A program made the position numbers and the translations under genes. The notes beneath the pieces were generated by a model that saw only the letters and a list, made by a program, of their open reading frames with translations, had not been told where the DNA came from and ran no database searches. From Leptasterias polaris (lineage: Eukaryota; Echinodermata; Asteroidea; Forcipulatida; Asteriidae), in the NCBI GenBank assembly GCA_037783415.1, contig JAZGTN010000003.1, forward strand, positions 5,680,501-5,744,500: 64,000 nucleotides of DNA, written 5' to 3'. Every line of letters begins with the position of its first letter. Position 1 is the stretch's first letter. Shown here piece by piece: positions 21,904 to 32,690 of the stretch.

Positions 21904-22309
21904 CTCAGTTGGTAGAGCGCCGGCACGTTAAACCGGAGGTCGTTGGTTCAAATCCCGCTCTAGTCAATTTTCTTTGTTCAACCCAAAATCATTTAAACAT
22001 TTACCCAGTCAGTTTCCCTTGTGGTTTATTATTTGATATCTGATATAAAAAGTCGCATCCCCTTAAGGTGATCCCCTGGCTGCCGCTTCCCAGGTTGTAT
22101 CGTATACTTGGGTGTGATCCCTGGCTACACGGCAGTCTGCGGTTGAATGGCTTCTGACTGGCACCCCCCGAACAAAGATATTGACAAAATAGGGAGACCG
22201 CCAACATAGGGCTAGATAGCTCAGTTGGTAGAGCGCCGGCACGTTAAACCGGAGGTCGTTGGTTCAAATCCCGCTCTAGTCAATTTTTCTTTGTTCAACC
22301 CAAAATCAT
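21904..22309 (+). mobile_element. Dimeric tRNA-Lys-like retroposon with 13-bp target duplication
   Basis: Flanked by perfect 13-bp direct repeats AGTAACAAAAAAG at 21891-21903 and 22310-22322, both inside the LINE 3'UTR. The insert begins inside the box A region of one tRNA-like head (rest of head to 21966). It continues through the tail and 235-bp body, then has a complete second head at 22210-22281 and ends about 28 nt later at TTCAACCCAAAATCAT. The heads have box A (TAGCTCAGTTGG) and box B (GGTTCAAATCC). The loop reads ACGTTAA (anticodon position GTT, C at position 33), and the T stem has a mismatch, so a functional tRNA is unlikely. The first head is followed by TTTT and the second by TTTTT. 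Confidence 0.75.
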
Positions 22310-22425
22310 AGTAACAAAAAAGATTACAAATTACGTAGCTTAGAAAGAAATAAGAGCACATTGAATATAACAGATTTACATAAACGTGTCGCCAAAAACA
22401 AGTGGAAAAAATAACAAACAGAAAG

Positions 22426-23702
22426 TCAATCATAAGAAATATTGAATAGGTGAGTTTTTAGCAATGTTTTGAAAATGTCCAGAGACTTTGTAGCTCGGAT
22501 ATGTAAAGGAAGAGAGTTCCAGAGAGTGGGTGCAGATACAGAAAATGCGCGAACGCTGTTGGAAGTGGTTGTTTTAGGGACAGTTAAAAGAAGTTGGTTT
22601 GTAGAGCGAAGATTGCGAGTTGGCGTATATGGTGAAAGAATTTCTTTGAGATAGGGAGGAGCCCTATCATTCATAGCTTTCCATGCAAGCAAAATGATTT
22701 TGAATTTAATTCTTTGACAGACTGGGAGCCAGTGAAGCTGTTTCAACACAGGTGTGATGTGATCATATTTTCGTGTTTTAGATAATACCCGAGCAGCAGC
22801 GTTCTGGACATTTTGCAGTTTTTTGATAAGATGCTTGTTAATACCATAAAGCAATGAGTTTCCATTATCAAGCCTGGATGTAATGAAAGCATGTATAAGG
22901 ATAGAGGCAGACTTTTTATTGAGGACTTTACGAACGCTGCTAATGTTTCTAATATGGTAAAAAGCAGATTGACAAATTTTCTTCACATGGGATTCCATGC
23001 ACATAGTGTTATCAAACATGATCCCAAGATTGTGAGCATTTGCAGATGATGCAACAGTAGCAGTGCCAATTTGCATCTGGTGATTGATTATTTTGTCTTG
23101 GTTATGTCATAGAGCAAGGTCCTTGCTCTATGGATGTTTAGACGTTATTATGAGCAGTTCCGTTTTATCATCATTGAGTTTTAATTTATTATTGGTCATC
23201 CATGACTTTATATCAGAAACACATTGCTCAACACGTTTGCGTTCAGATTGCTCATCAGAACAATTTAAATCAAATGAAAGATACATGTACAGTTGAGTAT
23301 CGTCTGCATACAAATGTACATGGAGTCCATGGTTTCTTGCAATTGCAGCTATTGGTTTAGAGTAAATGGTGAAGAAGAGTGGCCCAAGGACAGATCCCTG
23401 GGGAACACCAAACAAGAGCGTGTGGCAAGTGATGATAAAACTCCATTAATGTTGATGGCTTGAGTTCGGTTGCTGATGTAAGATTTAATCCATTGGAGAG
23501 CTGGTCCCTTGACACCCAAAGATTTCAGGCGTCCCAGAAGGATAGTATGATCTATGGTGTCAAAGGCTGCGGAAAGGTCTAAGAGGACTAAGAACACACC
23601 ACGTTTATCATCCACAGTGCGAAGAATGTCATTATGTACACGCAACAATGCACTCTCTGTCCCATGATATTTTCTGTCCATCAACTTAGGCACAATTTCC
23701 AA
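22426..23702 (-). pseudogene. Reverse transcriptase C-terminal region of a CR1/L2-type LINE, broken
   Basis: The reading runs from 23702 to 22426 in three pieces. The first has LDLSAAFDTIDH and SLGVKGPALQWIKSYISNR (RT fingers and palm). A frameshift near 23410 leads to PQGSVLGPLFF and the catalytic YADDTQLYMY motif. A 30-bp insertion near 23104-23137 then brings in a stop (KHP*). The third piece, in the same frame, covers the thumb and C-terminal region ending APTLWNSLPLHIRATKS and LLKTHLF. These motifs are typical of CR1/L2/Rex-like non-LTR retrotransposons. The endonuclease and N-terminal half are missing, so the copy is 5'-truncated. It cannot encode a working enzyme. Confidence 0.85.
23108..23133. 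mobile_element. 26-bp palindromic micro-insertion in the LINE RT
   Basis: CATAGAGCAAGG / CCTTGCTCTATG arms around one base, plus a terminal G. Flanked by ATGT at 23104-23107 and 23134-23137. Removing the 26 bp and one ATGT restores the RT frame on both sides, so this is a true insertion with a 4-bp target duplication. Confidence 0.7.
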
Positions 23703-25773
23703 GAATATTTACCCTATCTGCCCAAAATAGTTTTAACAAAAAATCAGACACACTTTTGTTTTGTTTTATGAAGTAGCAATACTGTACCATGGATCTTTAG
23801 TATAGGAGTTCGCTCTCAATCAAATACAGATTATATCATAAATTTGTGTAAGCTGACAAGCACTTAGGGCTTGAATACAAAAGAAATGCTAGTTTTAGAG
23901 GACGGACTTGTCAAACTAAATTCAAATGATGTAAATCATAAGAGATAGTTGAATCATGCTCAAAAGTATTTCTGTCATTTCTTATTGATGTGTCTTTTCC
24001 CAAGACCCACAACTGAAATAAAAATTTCTGAATCTCACTAAATATTGTTGACGCTCCAACCCCGTGTTAATCATTCCTATGAAAGATGAGATGGTAATAA
24101 TTAGGTCAGACTTGAGACTTGATGTAGCTCAAGTAGATGTGAAAGTTGTTCATCATTCGCTGACTGTCAGTCCGTGACTGTATCTTATAACGAGTATTTG
24201 GCCAGCGGATCAGAGTTAAAGAAAGGCCAATGACTCCTGGAATGTTACAGTGCCAGACCTGATACTTCCTACTTGTAGTATAAGGCAAGGAAGTTGTTCA
24301 CTGATTAAAGGGCACTTCTGTCATTTCTGTTGTGAGAGAAATGATCTATGAAAGTTGCTACAGAAACATTTCAAGGGGCACCCATTAGGTTAGTCTTGGT
24401 ACAAGATGTTCTAATCTGTTATTGCTTGTGACTTTATACACAACGAGACTATTTCAACGAGAGAGGGCGTCCACTTTGAAGCCCGAACCAGTCAATAATG
24501 GAATAATGGGTGAAGGAAGTAAACAGTGCTTGCTATTGTTTGATTGTTCGTACATTAATTAGACTGTGCAGATAGCCTGAAGACTTTCTCAGATTCAAAC
24601 TTTGGGTGAAAAGTTACCTCTTTCTCATTAATTTTTTGAGTAATTACCAAAGGAACACCCTACTTTTAAAATGTTCAAGTACAAATACTTATTTCACTCA
24701 TCATTCAGGTGCTCTTTAACCAAGGGAAAAGAAGCCTTGTCCTCAAAAGAGCAAAGCATCAGGCTTGAGATTGCTTAATAAAATTGCATTTAATTGCTTG
24801 GCCATAAATCAATGTGGGTCAATCACAAACAGCACTTTGGCTAGAAACCTGCACAAGGGGCAGTTTATGAATAGGACACCCTGTATATATCACTGTATTT
24901 GGGCCATACATGTTACCACAGAATTCTGAGGTAAGCATGCTCCATGAAACTTGACCCTGTCTTGTGCTAAGCATAATATATTTATTGCTAAGCAGGTTTG
25001 TGTGCTTGAACAGCTCATTGAAATTAGCCCCTCTTGTCTTCGAGGATCTGCCCAGACGAAGTAATCCTATACAGTGAGTCCTCCCTGTAGATCCAGACTA
25101 AAGTTGCTTTATGCGTGTACATGTTTGTGCGGATGTGCAAGTGCACGTGCATGTGTGTATAATGCACAAACTTGTGTACTGCTGATATATGCTAATCTGA
25201 ATGTCAATGTTTGCACGTTCCCCTGCAAATGTCAAACTGTGCTCGACGACCATATTTCCAATTCTGCGTCCTTGCAGGGGGGGGGGGGGGGGAGAGGAGC
25301 TTCCTAGAATGACCACCACACTATATCTCATCACTAACACAAGGTGAACACAAATCTATCGAAGCCCTATCTCTAATTTCTCTGCCCCCCCCCCCACACC
25401 GAATCAAATTAAATTTACTTCACTTTGACCCTGAATAACCTTTTGCTGGCATTTTCCGTGTGAAGTCGCCACAACGCCGCAACATCAGCAGCATGGGCTA
25501 GAAACACGTTTCACATCTAGCGCTCTGTTTGTGTCACAACTTGCAGCGGGCAAAATGAACTTGACAAAGTGGGAAGACATCGATGTACAAGTAAAGTGCC
25601 ACCCTGGGAGGCTTTAATTGGAGGAGAAATAAGACATGTGAATATTTCTTCCTGCTCATCTTCTTGTGTCTTAGAAATAAAACAATTAAGATGTTACGGC
25701 ACTCTGTCTTTCCACAATGAGCAACCAGTTCATAGAGATGTCTCATTTTGATTGCAATATTTGTCTACATTAC
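23703..25773. other. Intergenic
   Basis: No gene supported. ATGAACTTGACAAAGTGGG after TTGCAG near 25543-25590, before GTAAAG, could be a tiny exon, but 12 codons cannot be judged. Poly(G)/(C) tracts at 25267 and 25385. Confidence 0.4.
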
Positions 25774-26005
25774 AAGGCTTGAAATTTACACCTGACCTCA
25801 GGCCCGAGGCCAGTGATTTTAGCGCCGAGCCGGTAAATTCACAACTGGACAAGTCCGGCAGACTTGGTTTTTAAATTGAATAATAATACTTCACTGTGTA
25901 ATATTTTGGTTCTCCTCTTGTGAACAAAATTTCTGGTCCTGAAAACAATTTTGAGCAACAAGCCCAGCATTCTTGTAGATTTCCCCCCTTAAATTTGATC
26001 CTTGA
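25774..26005 (+). mobile_element. CAGGGCTCGAA-family element
   Basis: CAAGGCTTGAAATTTACACCTG at the left, GGCCAGTGATTTTAGCGCC, TTCTGGTCCTGAAAAC and AAATTTGATCCTTG at the right. Complete but diverged. Confidence 0.6.
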
Positions 26006-26880
26006 TGTAGATGTGTATTGTTAGTCTCTTTTCACTCATTTTCTTATTCACACTTTCTTGCATAGAATTGTTATTTAATTAGGTATAAAGAAGAAAAATA
26101 ACATTTTTGAAAAGGACCAAGGCACTAAGGCATTTTCTCCTTGGTAAAGATCACCTCCTTGAGGAATTTGTAAACTTTTATTGAAACATTTCAAGGGGCA
26201 CCAAGGCATGACCACAGGCAACAAACAAAATTGCCTCCATTGAAGTATCAGGCCTGCAAAAGTATGAAACATATTGACAATAGAATTTGTACACGGTGAC
26301 AGAAATAACGCAATAATATTATTTTTATTATTAATATTTTTAGCCTTCGAGAAAGACTCTGCTGGGGTCGAAACGTCAGGCCATTACCTATTTTTTTACA
26401 GAATGATAACAATTAGTACAAGCTGTTAGAGTCATCCTATATCTACATGTAGATCCAACTGACACACAGTGAAATGCAAACTTTCACTTTAACAAAGCAT
26501 CAATTCAATATGACACAGAATATTGATTGAACCTTGTTTTTGATTTTGAATAAATCCACTCATAGTACAAAGTTATGTTTCATGATGACCCAATGTTAAT
26601 GTTCCACCCATATAATAACTGCATATTGGTACACATTGTAACTACATACAGTACACTTTATTGCAGAAGATTTATACAGGAAAATAATTTGATTTTTTGT
26701 CATCAGAAGATGCATACTCATCTTCTTTATATGTTTCACATCATCCGTTTTGTGTCAAGGTTGGGAAACTATTCCCCAAATCCTGCAACTCATGCTGTTT
26801 TGGATTATTGGAAAGGGGATGCTTACCAATAATTAACTGGTCTTGTTAGAATTTTTTAGTAAAACAAGTTCAGTAATAAT
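26006..26880. other. Intergenic with a GCACCAAGG repeat fragment
   Basis: 26105-26265 (TTTCAAGGGGCACCAAGGC, CAGGCAACAAACAAAATTGCC) is related to the inverted repeat at 37872-38285. The remainder shows no exon. Confidence 0.4.
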
Positions 26881-27150
26881 GGATGTTAATTTTGCATCGA
26901 GGATAAAGATTATTATTCTTTCTATTTTATCTGCCCTTATTACAACGATGTGTATTTTCTCAGCACTGTATACTCGGTACTTTCAAAAGGTCTGTGAAAA
27001 AAATACACAGGCATATCACTCGACAGTTGGGATTCGAACCCACTAGTGACATTCCTGGGGTTTTTTCACAGAACTCGGGAAAGTACTGAGTATACAGTGC
27101 TTAAAATACACATCGGTGTTTGGGTAAAAAAAATAATAATAAAGTTCAGT
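26881..27150. mobile_element. Third SINE family, head-to-head inverted pair
   Basis: Minus-strand copy 26881-27041 (ending at GGGATTCGAACCC) directly followed by a plus-strand body 27042-27150 (CTGGGGTTTTTTCACAG, AGTACTGAGTATACAGTGC). Together they form a ~110-bp-arm inverted repeat. Neither keeps box A. Confidence 0.55.
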
Positions 27151-27157
27151 CTATTTA

Positions 27158-28365
27158 TTAGGTGTTCGTGCAATTTGTGCACGAACACCTCTTGATTTTG
27201 TTTTTCTTCTCCATCTTCTTCTTCTTCTTCCACGCAACTCTTCTCTGGAACATAACTCAAGATTGAAACTGAATTGAACCTTAAAACTAATCAGATAATT
27301 GAACCTCAATATGAAGACAGCACAGTTGTCATTACGTCATGATGACGTCATCAGGTGTCGAATTACAAGGTTTTTAAAGTTGAAAAATGACCATTTGCTT
27401 TTCGCTGTGTCTCAACGAATATAAAAGCTATGATGTTAATAGTTTGGCATCTGATAGACCAAGATTGGGGCAACAATTGAAAAGTTAACGCCAAAATCGT
27501 ACAACCTTAACTTCCGGGTCGTTACCCTAGGTCAAAGTTCGCCATCGTTTTTTTCCTTCAAAAAACAACTTTGGAGCTTATCTACGGAATAACTCAAGAT
27601 TGAGATTGAATTCAACATTGAAACTCATCAGATAGTTGAAGCTCAGTATCAAGACAACACAAACCTAATGACGTCATGATGACGTCATCAGGTATCGAAT
27701 TACAATAAATCAAAGTTTAATATTTGTAAAAATCATAACTCATGAACCATAATTCGGATTTTGACAATCTACACATCATCGGATAGGTCGTTAAGAGCTT
27801 GACAAACGCTACACAGAACCTTTACAACATTTGAACTGACTTCCGGTTCAAACCAGAAGTTGAAAATTTCTTTATATCTTATCTTATTCATATCTTTAAA
27901 ACTACTGATCATTTCAGCATAATGTTTGTATCAGGTTGTAGAATGTTAAGCCTGCTCAAACTTTTGCACAGACATGACAACATTTTGCCTTTTTCATCTG
28001 GTCGAAAAAGGACAATTAACGACGCACTATAGCATATTAATGTGCAAGCGACCTTGCCCTGGCCACTCAAACTTTATATTATGTTTCTCAAGCGTATTTT
28101 CTTTGAATTCACGTTGCAAGTGTATTGCCCTTGCCCTGGCAATTCAAACTTTAAATTATGTTTCTCAAGCACATTTTCTTAGAAGTCAGATTGCAAGTGT
28201 GTATGTACTTGTGCTGTATAGGTAGGCCTACATGAAGGAATACATTTCGCATCGATCGGTGTTACAACTTATATTGCACCCCAGAGGTAAAATGTTATCA
28301 CCAATTCATTCAATCACTCACCACGAACACCTTGTTTTTGTAATTAACAAAAACTGAATCTCTAG
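27158..28365 (+). mobile_element. Helitron-like non-autonomous element, copy 1
   Basis: The 5' hairpin at 27160-27190 (AGGTGTTCGTGCA paired with TGCACGAACACCT) opens the element. The 3' end has a GTTTTTGT/ACAAAAAC hairpin (28334-28354), then 11 nt ending CTAG before T. A 3' hairpin 10-12 nt before CTRR is the Helitron signature, and insertion between Ts suggests the Helentron type. No coding frame. Internally, a ~135-bp block (around 27235 and 27575) is duplicated. The exact 5' end is uncertain. Confidence 0.55.
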
Positions 28366-28389
28366 TTTTATTTTTATTACTATTTTTTT

Positions 28390-28740
28390 AAATGAGATAT
28401 CGCTGAACATCACCAGGCCTGACAGCCATTTCAAGGTGAGGGCTACACTTAACTGATTTGGGCTGTCGACCCAAATCAACTGTCACCAGGGACTCGTTGC
28501 CACCTACTCCTGGGGCTGTAACAGAGTCCCCTTTCACAGTGAGTCTGTAAGGATGTAGGCATGGGTATCATCCACTAGGAGCCTGGCTGATACAGCACTA
28601 CCTTCCCAAGTTTTTACGAAGCAATTATGGTTGGGTGCCTTGCTCAAGGGCACAAGTGTCATGACTGGGATTCGAACCCACACTCTGCTGCTGACAACAT
28701 CAGAACTTGGGTCCAGTGAACTAGACTGCTCGACAAAGAT
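28390..28740 (-). mobile_element. tRNA-type SINE, diverged copy
   Basis: Reverse-strand copy of the 17330-17753 family. Box B GGGATTCGAACCC (plus-strand reading) is near 28668, with the ACACTTGTGCCCTTGAGCAA body start. Box A is weak and the 3' body is diverged. Confidence 0.6.
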
Positions 28741-29182
28741 TCAGCGCATATTGCTATGTATACAGGAATTTATTTCTCTTTGATGAAGTAAAATTTACAT
28801 AAACAAACTAGATATAAATGTACTGTAGGAAGTTCTGGTGCTGAACCAGCTGCGTTTATTGTACACACTATGTGTACTTGCCATAGCGCAATGCTTTATG
28901 CACGTTAGTATATTGGACCTGCATCGCATTTACATAACCCAATACTTCACTCTGAAACAGTGTGTGTCACATCAAAGAGAGTGGGAAAATGTGTATTTTC
29001 TTATTTTCTTGTTTTGATTTTATTCAGAGGGGACACAAAATCTCATTTGAGATGAATGTAAAACCCTTTTTAATTTAAAACATTGTAATGATCAGTACCA
29101 ATTGTTGGAAGAATAATTCTTAAATTGTTGCGGTACCTGCTGCTAAAATATAGGATTCAAACTGCCTCTTGCTACCAGACAA

Positions 29183-29480
29183 TCTCAGTGGTCTAGTGGT
29201 ACGTGAGACATCTGCTCTAGAAATGGCAAAGGTTGTGTGTTCGAATCCCATCCAAGTAATATGCCTGTGGATTTTTCACAGGACTCTGAAAAGTACTTAG
29301 TACAGTGCTTTACACACATCAGTGTATGGGTAAAACCAAATAACGTTCTTTATCACCGATGCAAATTTAACACCGATAAAGAATTATCGTGTTTATATAG
29401 CATTTCTAAACCTACAGAGTTTTCCCCCAGAAAACAAAAAACAACAAGTAACCAACTTTATACTCTCTTCATATAATGAG
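29183..29480 (+). mobile_element. Third SINE family, second copy
   Basis: Box A TGGTCTAGTGG (29189-29199), box B TGTTCGAATCCC, ATATGCCTGTGGATTTTTCA and AGTACTTAGTACAGTGCT match the copy at 60645-60850, in the same order and spacing. Confidence 0.6.
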
Positions 29481-31217
29481 AATAAATGTTAGTTTTTGTG
29501 TGAATATTTTATTGAAAACTTAAACATAAGCAACTTATTCCTGTTAAATCTTTTAAGTCAATGTCATACAATACCTTAACAATCAAGTGGTTTTTGTTGA
29601 GTGTTGACATTGATGAATCTTTTCTTAGGTTTTTTTATGAAACAAATCCTGAAAGCTTTGAATGAATTAATTATTCACTAAAAAAAGTGATTATAATGAT
29701 AACAAACAATATCCTGAACATCTGATTTTGGGGGCAACTTTGCTGGTGAAAATCTGTGTCAGGAGGACAAGTTTGTTTTAACAGTGGGCAAGCTCGCTGA
29801 AGTTGCTAAGGGGCGACTTTCTAGTGGACGACTTTGCTTGGGGGCAAGATGACTGGGTGAAGCTTCCATAACAAAAATCTATTTAGGAAAAAAACCCACA
29901 CACATAGCTTTGTTCCTTAATTAATTTTAGGGCAGGTGTACTTACTTTTGCCTGGTGTAAACTGAACATCTGCTCTTCAAATCACAGCATCTTGCTATAA
30001 ACCTGTGAGAATTCCTGCTGTGTGAGAGATGAAGAAAAAGAAAAAAAAGTGGATCATTTCAAATTGCAAGATCTATGTGGAGATCGGATGAACTCTAACA
30101 CACCAAATGTACATTTGAGTAGACTTAGAAGGGATCAGCAAATTTCCCAAAGGGGTTGGGGGTAGATCCCCTTTCCCCTGTACGCTTCTGTTGTTCCAGC
30201 AGGCAAGTTTGCTGTCATTACTGAACACTACCCCCCCCCCCCCCCAGCGTCATTCTTATACTAGTCAGGAGCATATAAGTGGATTTTCTTTTGCACTGCG
30301 CGGCACGGTTACCTATCATTGTGCTCTACGGTAGTACAGAGACCGAAGTCATTCATGCACAATTCATGCATGTACACGATAGGCCTATCCCAGTAGCCGC
30401 CTTTCACACTATACACAATTTACTCTACACTCGCATTACAGACGCGATAGATTTGATTCTACCATAGATCTGAAATTCATTCATAGTACCTGTAGTACAG
30501 TGTACATAGCACGACTTCCAAGGGAATGAAATTTCACGATACAAACTCATGCTTTAAAAATCCACAATCTTCCTTAATATCCTTCTGCTGTATATAAATG
30601 ATCAAAACAGAAAGAGACTCATAGGAGTGAGCGGCATGTTCAATAGACAGTTCATAGGTGAACTGCATGCATATAAATGGTTCCTACGGTCTTCGTCCCT
30701 TTACAGTACACAGTGTAAATGCCTAGCTATCACTAACATGGGATGTAGAACAAGAGAGTGTGCAGTACGTTTCTTATTACTTTTACAATTTCACTTTCAG
30801 CAATATAATATTTAATCTTAAGATTTAGATTAAGTTAAAATTTTATGCTGCACTGATCACAGACTCCTCATGTTGACAGTTCCTGCTTTTGTTAGTCACA
30901 GCAAACCTGGATTGTTTTGTTACCCTCATAATTGTTAACCTTTTGCTTGCTTGTTTGTTTGTCAGGTTTTCAGTGTAAAGGCGAATTGCCTGTATGTTCG
31001 TTCATTTGGTTATTCGGGGCTGTTTCGCTTTTTTATACAGCCACCTTGCTTTACCAAATACACTTTTTAAGCCAAACAATATTTTAGGGCCTAATGTTTA
31101 ATTTGTTGATGTAAATAGTTGTATTGTGTGGAAATAATTATAATAAAAACATAAAAGAATGTGCGCCTATGATAGCCCGATTTGGCAAATTTTCAATTTG
31201 AAAATTTCAGTTAATTG
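29481..31217. other. Intergenic
   Basis: 29728-29865 holds recurring GGGCAACTTTGCTGG / GGGCGACTTT words. The 30279-30467 open frame is unconvincing. No gene. Confidence 0.4.
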
Positions 31218-31292
31218 GGGCTACAGATAGCTCAGTTGGTGGCACCGGCACATAAAAAACTTGAGGTCGTAGGTTCAAGTCCCACTCTCGTC
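31218..31292 (+). mobile_element. Degenerate tRNA-Lys-like head without body
   Basis: GGCTACAGATAGCTCAGTTGG, then a changed anticodon arm with an A-run, box B GGTTCAAGTCC and a TCTCGTC end. Only the head and a few tail bases are recognisable. Confidence 0.5.
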
Positions 31293-32306
31293 AATAGTAA
31301 TTAATTTTTTGAGTATTTACCAATCTATGACCCTACCTTCAAGTCCCCGTACATGTAACTTTTACTGGAAAAAAGTGTATACGTATGCGTACACTGTATA
31401 TATCAGGAAATGATTTTGTCAGGTAGTTTTGCATAGCATAGACCAAATTTATGTTGTGCACACTGGTTGCGGATATTGAGCAAAGCGTGATTTTTGAGTA
31501 GCAACTGTATACCAGGGAAATCGTTCACTGTACACACATACATTAATCTTCAGCCATGCACATGACCTTCTGTCTTACAATAAATTCCCATCTTCAAGAA
31601 AATGCCGATCTCACAATTTCAGATGTGGTACAACACAAATGCTCTCCCTCACAGCCCGCTAATCCGCGCGCATTGGCCGCATTCGCCACTCCATTAGCAA
31701 AGAATGTATCGGGCTGAATCTTCTTGGCCACAATGTGTAATGAAACGAACGGTACTCTTATGAGCCGTGTCATCATTGCTCAATGGGGTGGTCGTCTTCA
31801 ATGACTGGCGGGTGTTGGCCAATATCCAATATTGAAATGGAACCCCTTGATTTTTTAATGAAGGGTGCTTATATACGGAGAGCGTCATCATTGCTAAGTA
31901 AATCGTTCACTGTTGTTCAGGCGATTAAAACTGTCTGTTTATATGGTTTAAGCATTTTATGCGACACATGCCTTTTATTCTAATCCTTTTTTCTTTTTTT
32001 CAATTTACAGCTAAATAGTTGCAATAAAAATTTGTAAAAGTATATGCTCTACCTCAAAATATTTTTTGGAGCGAGATGAATGTTTCAAAAAAAGATTTTC
32101 TTTGAAAACTGCTTCTTTTCAAACGACATTACCACAGTTTTATTCACTTCATTAACATGAATGGTTTCAAGAATTGTATAACTTCATAATGATCGCTTTA
32201 AACAAAAAACTGCGCTGCCTTCTGCTCTGCCCCCCCTCGGCTGCCATATATGTCAGTTTGAAGGGTTAAAAACAAATTGTATACTGTATTCTATTTTTAT
32301 TTATCG
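31293..32306. other. Intergenic
   Basis: No supported gene. Open frames on both strands at 31594-31983 overlap one another and lack coding character. Confidence 0.4.
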
Positions 32307-32690
32307 GTTGAACAAAGAAAATTGACTAGAGCGGGACTTGAACTGAAGACCTCCGAATTAACATGCTGGCACTCTAAAATAGCCCTATGTTGGCGGTCTC
32401 CCTATCTTGTCTATATCTTTGTTCGAGGTTGCCAGTCAGAAGCCGTATAATCTGTAACTGTCGCATAGCCAGGGATCAGCAGAGGGATCACCTTAAGGAG
32501 ATATTTCTTATTGGCAACTCCAAACAAAGATATTGACAAAATTAGGAGACCGCCAACATAGGGCTAGATAGCTCAGTTGGTAGAGTGCCGGCACGTTAAT
32601 CCAAAGGTCACAGGTCCAAGTCCCGCTCTAGTAAAATTGTCTTTGTTCAACCAAAAATTATTTTAAAATTAACCTACATGTAGTCAGTTT
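32307..32690. mobile_element. Head-to-head pair of tRNA-Lys-like repeats
   Basis: A minus-strand copy (head remnant 32324-32385, internally deleted) faces a plus-strand copy (head 32562-32633). Their upstream bodies meet between them, forming a ~160-bp imperfect inverted repeat. The plus head has lost part of its anticodon-arm pairing and its terminator reads AAAATTG. Confidence 0.65.

Larger units (their letters stand above)
21762..23702 (-). mobile_element. 5'-truncated CR1/L2-type LINE copy with (ATT)n tail
   Basis: Read on the minus strand: decayed RT (23702-22426), 3'UTR, then a tail at 21870-21762 with paired GCGCC/GGCGCT blocks, TTTACAAG, and an (ATT)n run on the element strand. The 3'UTR is interrupted at 21904-22309 by a dimeric tRNA-Lys-like insertion with its own target duplication. 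The RT is interrupted by a 26-bp palindrome. The LINE is therefore older than both insertions. The 5' boundary near 23702 is where homology to RT stops; no target duplication was identified for the LINE itself. Confidence 0.75.

Noticed and set aside
9227..22281. Functional tRNA-Lys genes at the tRNA-like heads
   Set aside because: C33 instead of U33, mismatched anticodon and T stems, variable anticodon (GTT or CTT), and repeat context indicate tRNA-derived repeats.
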